In this document: in pieces, positions 5,763-7,238 of the stretch
How the letters are laid out: each line of letters starts with the position of its first letter
How positions within the stretch are numbered: the stretch's first letter is position 1
Source of the DNA: Alistipes sp.
GTDB taxonomy: Bacteria; Bacteroidota; Bacteroidia; Bacteroidales; Rikenellaceae
Assembly (NCBI GenBank): GCA_017380275.1
Contig: JAFOEH010000203.1
Span: 1-7,238 of the forward strand
Reading direction: 5' to 3'
DNA length: 7,238 nucleotides
Made by a program: the position numbers and the translations under genes
Notes under the pieces: generated by a model
Databases searched by the model: none
Seen by the model: only the letters and a program-made list of their open reading frames with translations
Told to the model about the DNA's origin: nothing

Positions 5763-7238
5763 ATGAAATTCGTAAGTAAATTTTTTGTCGTTCTTGTGGC
5801 GAGCCTCTCGATGGTGGCTCTGCAGGCGACAGCCCAAAATACCAACGAGGTGACCACGCAAGCCGAGGCTGCAGTGCAGCAGGAGGCGAAAGGGGAGGTG
5901 ACGGAGAGTGTCGAGCAGCCCGACTCGCTGCCTGCGTTCGATGAGAATGCCCCGATGATGTCGGCAACGGCCGCCCGCAAGCGTTACTTCATCCGCAAGG
6001 TCAATATCCACGGAGTGAAGCACCTGAACGAGGGTATGGTGCGTTCGGCTGCGGGTCTGGTTCCGGGCGACACGATCTTCCTGCCGAGTACGTTTATCTC
6101 GAACGCAATCTCGCGTCTGTGGAATCAGCGCTACTTCTCGGATGTGAAGGTGGGAGCTACGATCGATGGCGACAGCGTCGATATCGAGCTGTTGTTGCAG
6201 GAGCGTCCCCGTATCTATAGCTGGGATTTCCGTGGTGAGGGTATCTCTCGCAGCAAGGCCAACGACCTGCGCGAGAAGCTGGCCCTGCGTCCCAATACCG
6301 AGCTTTCGGATTATGTGATCGACCGCAACGAGAAACTCATCAAGAAGGAGTTTATCGGCAAGGGCTTCCGTAATGTGGATGTACGCACCGAGATCACCAA
6401 CGACACCACAATCAAGAATGCTGTAAACGTAACCTTCCATATCGATCGCAAGGCGCGTGTTAAGGTAGGCAAGATCACCTTTACGGGTAACGAGAACTTC
6501 CCCGCGAAGCGCTTGCTCCGTACATTCAAGAAGACTCACCAGAAGTCGATAAACTTCTTCCACAGCCGCAAGCTCAAGGAGGAGGATTATGCCGAGGATA
6601 AAAACCTGTTGCTCGACTTCTATAACTCGCGCGGTTATCGTAACGCAACCATCCTGACGGATTCGATCTATAAGATTGACGATGAGACAATCGGCATTCA
6701 CCTCGACCTCTCGGAGGGCGATAAGTTCTACATCCGCGACGTGCGCTGGGTGGGTAACTCGGTCTATCCGACCGACTACCTGAATCAGCTCTTCGGCGTG
6801 AATAAGGGCGATATGTACGACAAGAAGTCGATGCACAAGCGTTTGGGTGTGGGCCGCGAGGTTGATCCCGAGCAGACCTCCGTTTCGAGCCTTTATCAAA
6901 ACAACGGTTACCTGATGTCGCAGGTCGAGCCTAAGGAGATCGTAGTGGGCAAGGACTCGGTCGATATGGAGATTCAGATTTTCGAGGGTAAGCCCTTTAC
7001 TATCAACGAGGTGGGTATCACGGGTAACGAGCGTGTGAACGACGAGGTTATCCGCCGCGAGCTTACCGTCTATCCCGGTATCCTCTACAACCGTTCGATG
7101 TTGATGTACACCCTGCGTCAGCTCTCGCAGATGGGACACTTCGACCCCGAGCAGATTATGCCCGACATCCAGCCCGTGAGTGACGAGCTGGTGAACGTGA
7201 ACTTTCCTCTGGTGGAGCAGGCCAGCGACCAGTTCAAC
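5763..7238 (+). CDS. bamA: Outer-membrane assembly factor BamA, 3' end outside window
   Basis: The frame is open from the ATG at 5763 to the window edge, giving 492 codons. BamA is the central Omp85 protein that folds and inserts beta-barrel proteins into the outer membrane. Residues 1-24 form a signal peptide with likely cleavage after ATA-24. A 49-residue Gln/Glu/Ala-rich linker follows (25-73). Five POTRA domains then run at roughly 74-147, 148-230, 231-318, 320-408 and 409-486, recognisable by their recurring glycine-turn strands: VNIHGVKHLN (80-89), FRGEGISRSKAN (156-167), ITFTGNENFPAKRLL (238-252), VRWVGNSVYP (327-336) and VGITGNERVNDEVIRREL (417-434). The last visible residues, ASDQFN, match the entry to the barrel in Bacteroidota BamA proteins; the barrel itself lies beyond the window. 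Position after uppS fits an envelope-biogenesis operon that often continues with ompH/skp chaperone genes, which are not visible here. Confidence 0.95.
   Translation, partial: MKFVSKFFVVLVASLSMVALQATAQNTNEVTTQAEAAVQQEAKGEVTESVEQPDSLPAFDENAPMMSATAARKRYFIRKVNIHGVKHLNEGMVRSAAGLVPGDTIFLPSTFISNAISRLWNQRYFSDVKVGATIDGDSVDIELLLQERPRIYSWDFRGEGISRSKANDLREKLALRPNTELSDYVIDRNEKLIKKEFIGKGFRNVDVRTEITNDTTIKNAVNVTFHIDRKARVKVGKITFTGNENFPAKRLLRTFKKTHQKSINFFHSRKLKEEDYAEDKNLLLDFYNSRGYRNATILTDSIYKIDDETIGIHLDLSEGDKFYIRDVRWVGNSVYPTDYLNQLFGVNKGDMYDKKSMHKRLGVGREVDPEQTSVSSLYQNNGYLMSQVEPKEIVVGKDSVDMEIQIFEGKPFTINEVGITGNERVNDEVIRRELTVYPGILYNRSMLMYTLRQLSQMGHFDPEQIMPDIQPVSDELVNVNFPLVEQASDQFN

Noticed and set aside
5436..7139. 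Very long minus-strand open frame (567 codons) opposite uppS and bamA
   Set aside because: It is antisense to two well-identified genes. Its product is rich in Leu, His, Val and Arg with no recognisable domain, as expected from the complement of GC-biased codons.
1..7238. CRISPR arrays, insertion sequences, phage or defence genes
   Set aside because: No regularly spaced repeats, transposase motifs or terminal repeats were seen; nearly all of 340-7238 is accounted for by six conserved genes.

Overview
This window looks like a chromosomal housekeeping segment from a Bacteroidota bacterium, most likely order Bacteroidales and plausibly an Alistipes/Rikenellaceae-type gut organism. Three things support this: the coding DNA is moderately GC-rich while the spacers are AT-rich; starts lack Shine-Dalgarno sequences and promoter-like sites instead match the Bacteroidota TAnnTTTG '-7' element; and the gene order pdxJ divergent from nadK-uppS-bamA is one I recall from Bacteroidales. 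The genus is inference.

Layout. Bases 1-339 hold no convincing gene. They contain two imperfect hairpins (31-51 and 72-104), a bidirectional-type terminator (161-192), a palindromic REP-like element (about 221-262) and a second terminator (280-310) that ends the leftward operon. The minus strand from 3982 down to 340 is a tight three-gene cluster: pdxJ (vitamin B6 synthesis), cca (tRNA 3'-CCA nucleotidyltransferase with an HD domain) and a GH30-family glycoside hydrolase lipoprotein. The spacers are 6 and 16 bp, so one transcript is likely. The pdxJ/nadK spacer (3983-4053) carries promoter-like elements for both directions. The plus strand then carries nadK (NAD kinase), a spacer with a hairpin across the nadK stop codon and a good promoter (4992-5022), uppS (undecaprenyl-diphosphate synthase) and the first 492 codons of bamA. 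The bamA fragment covers the signal peptide and all five POTRA domains and is cut by the window edge before the beta-barrel.

How the genes fit together. uppS and bamA are both envelope-biogenesis genes: UppS makes the lipid carrier for peptidoglycan and O-antigen-type glycans, and BamA inserts outer-membrane beta-barrels. nadK and pdxJ make cofactors (NADP and pyridoxal phosphate), and cca matures tRNA. The GH30 lipoprotein is the odd one out, a carbohydrate-active enzyme at the tail of a housekeeping operon with no visible SusC/SusD partners.

I found no CRISPR array, transposase, phage gene, toxin-antitoxin pair or defence system, and nothing that amounts to a new system. The points most worth a second look are regulatory: the nearly leaderless uppS start inside a promoter context, the hairpin over the nadK stop codon, the facing promoter elements between pdxJ and nadK, and the structured intergenic region at the left end.
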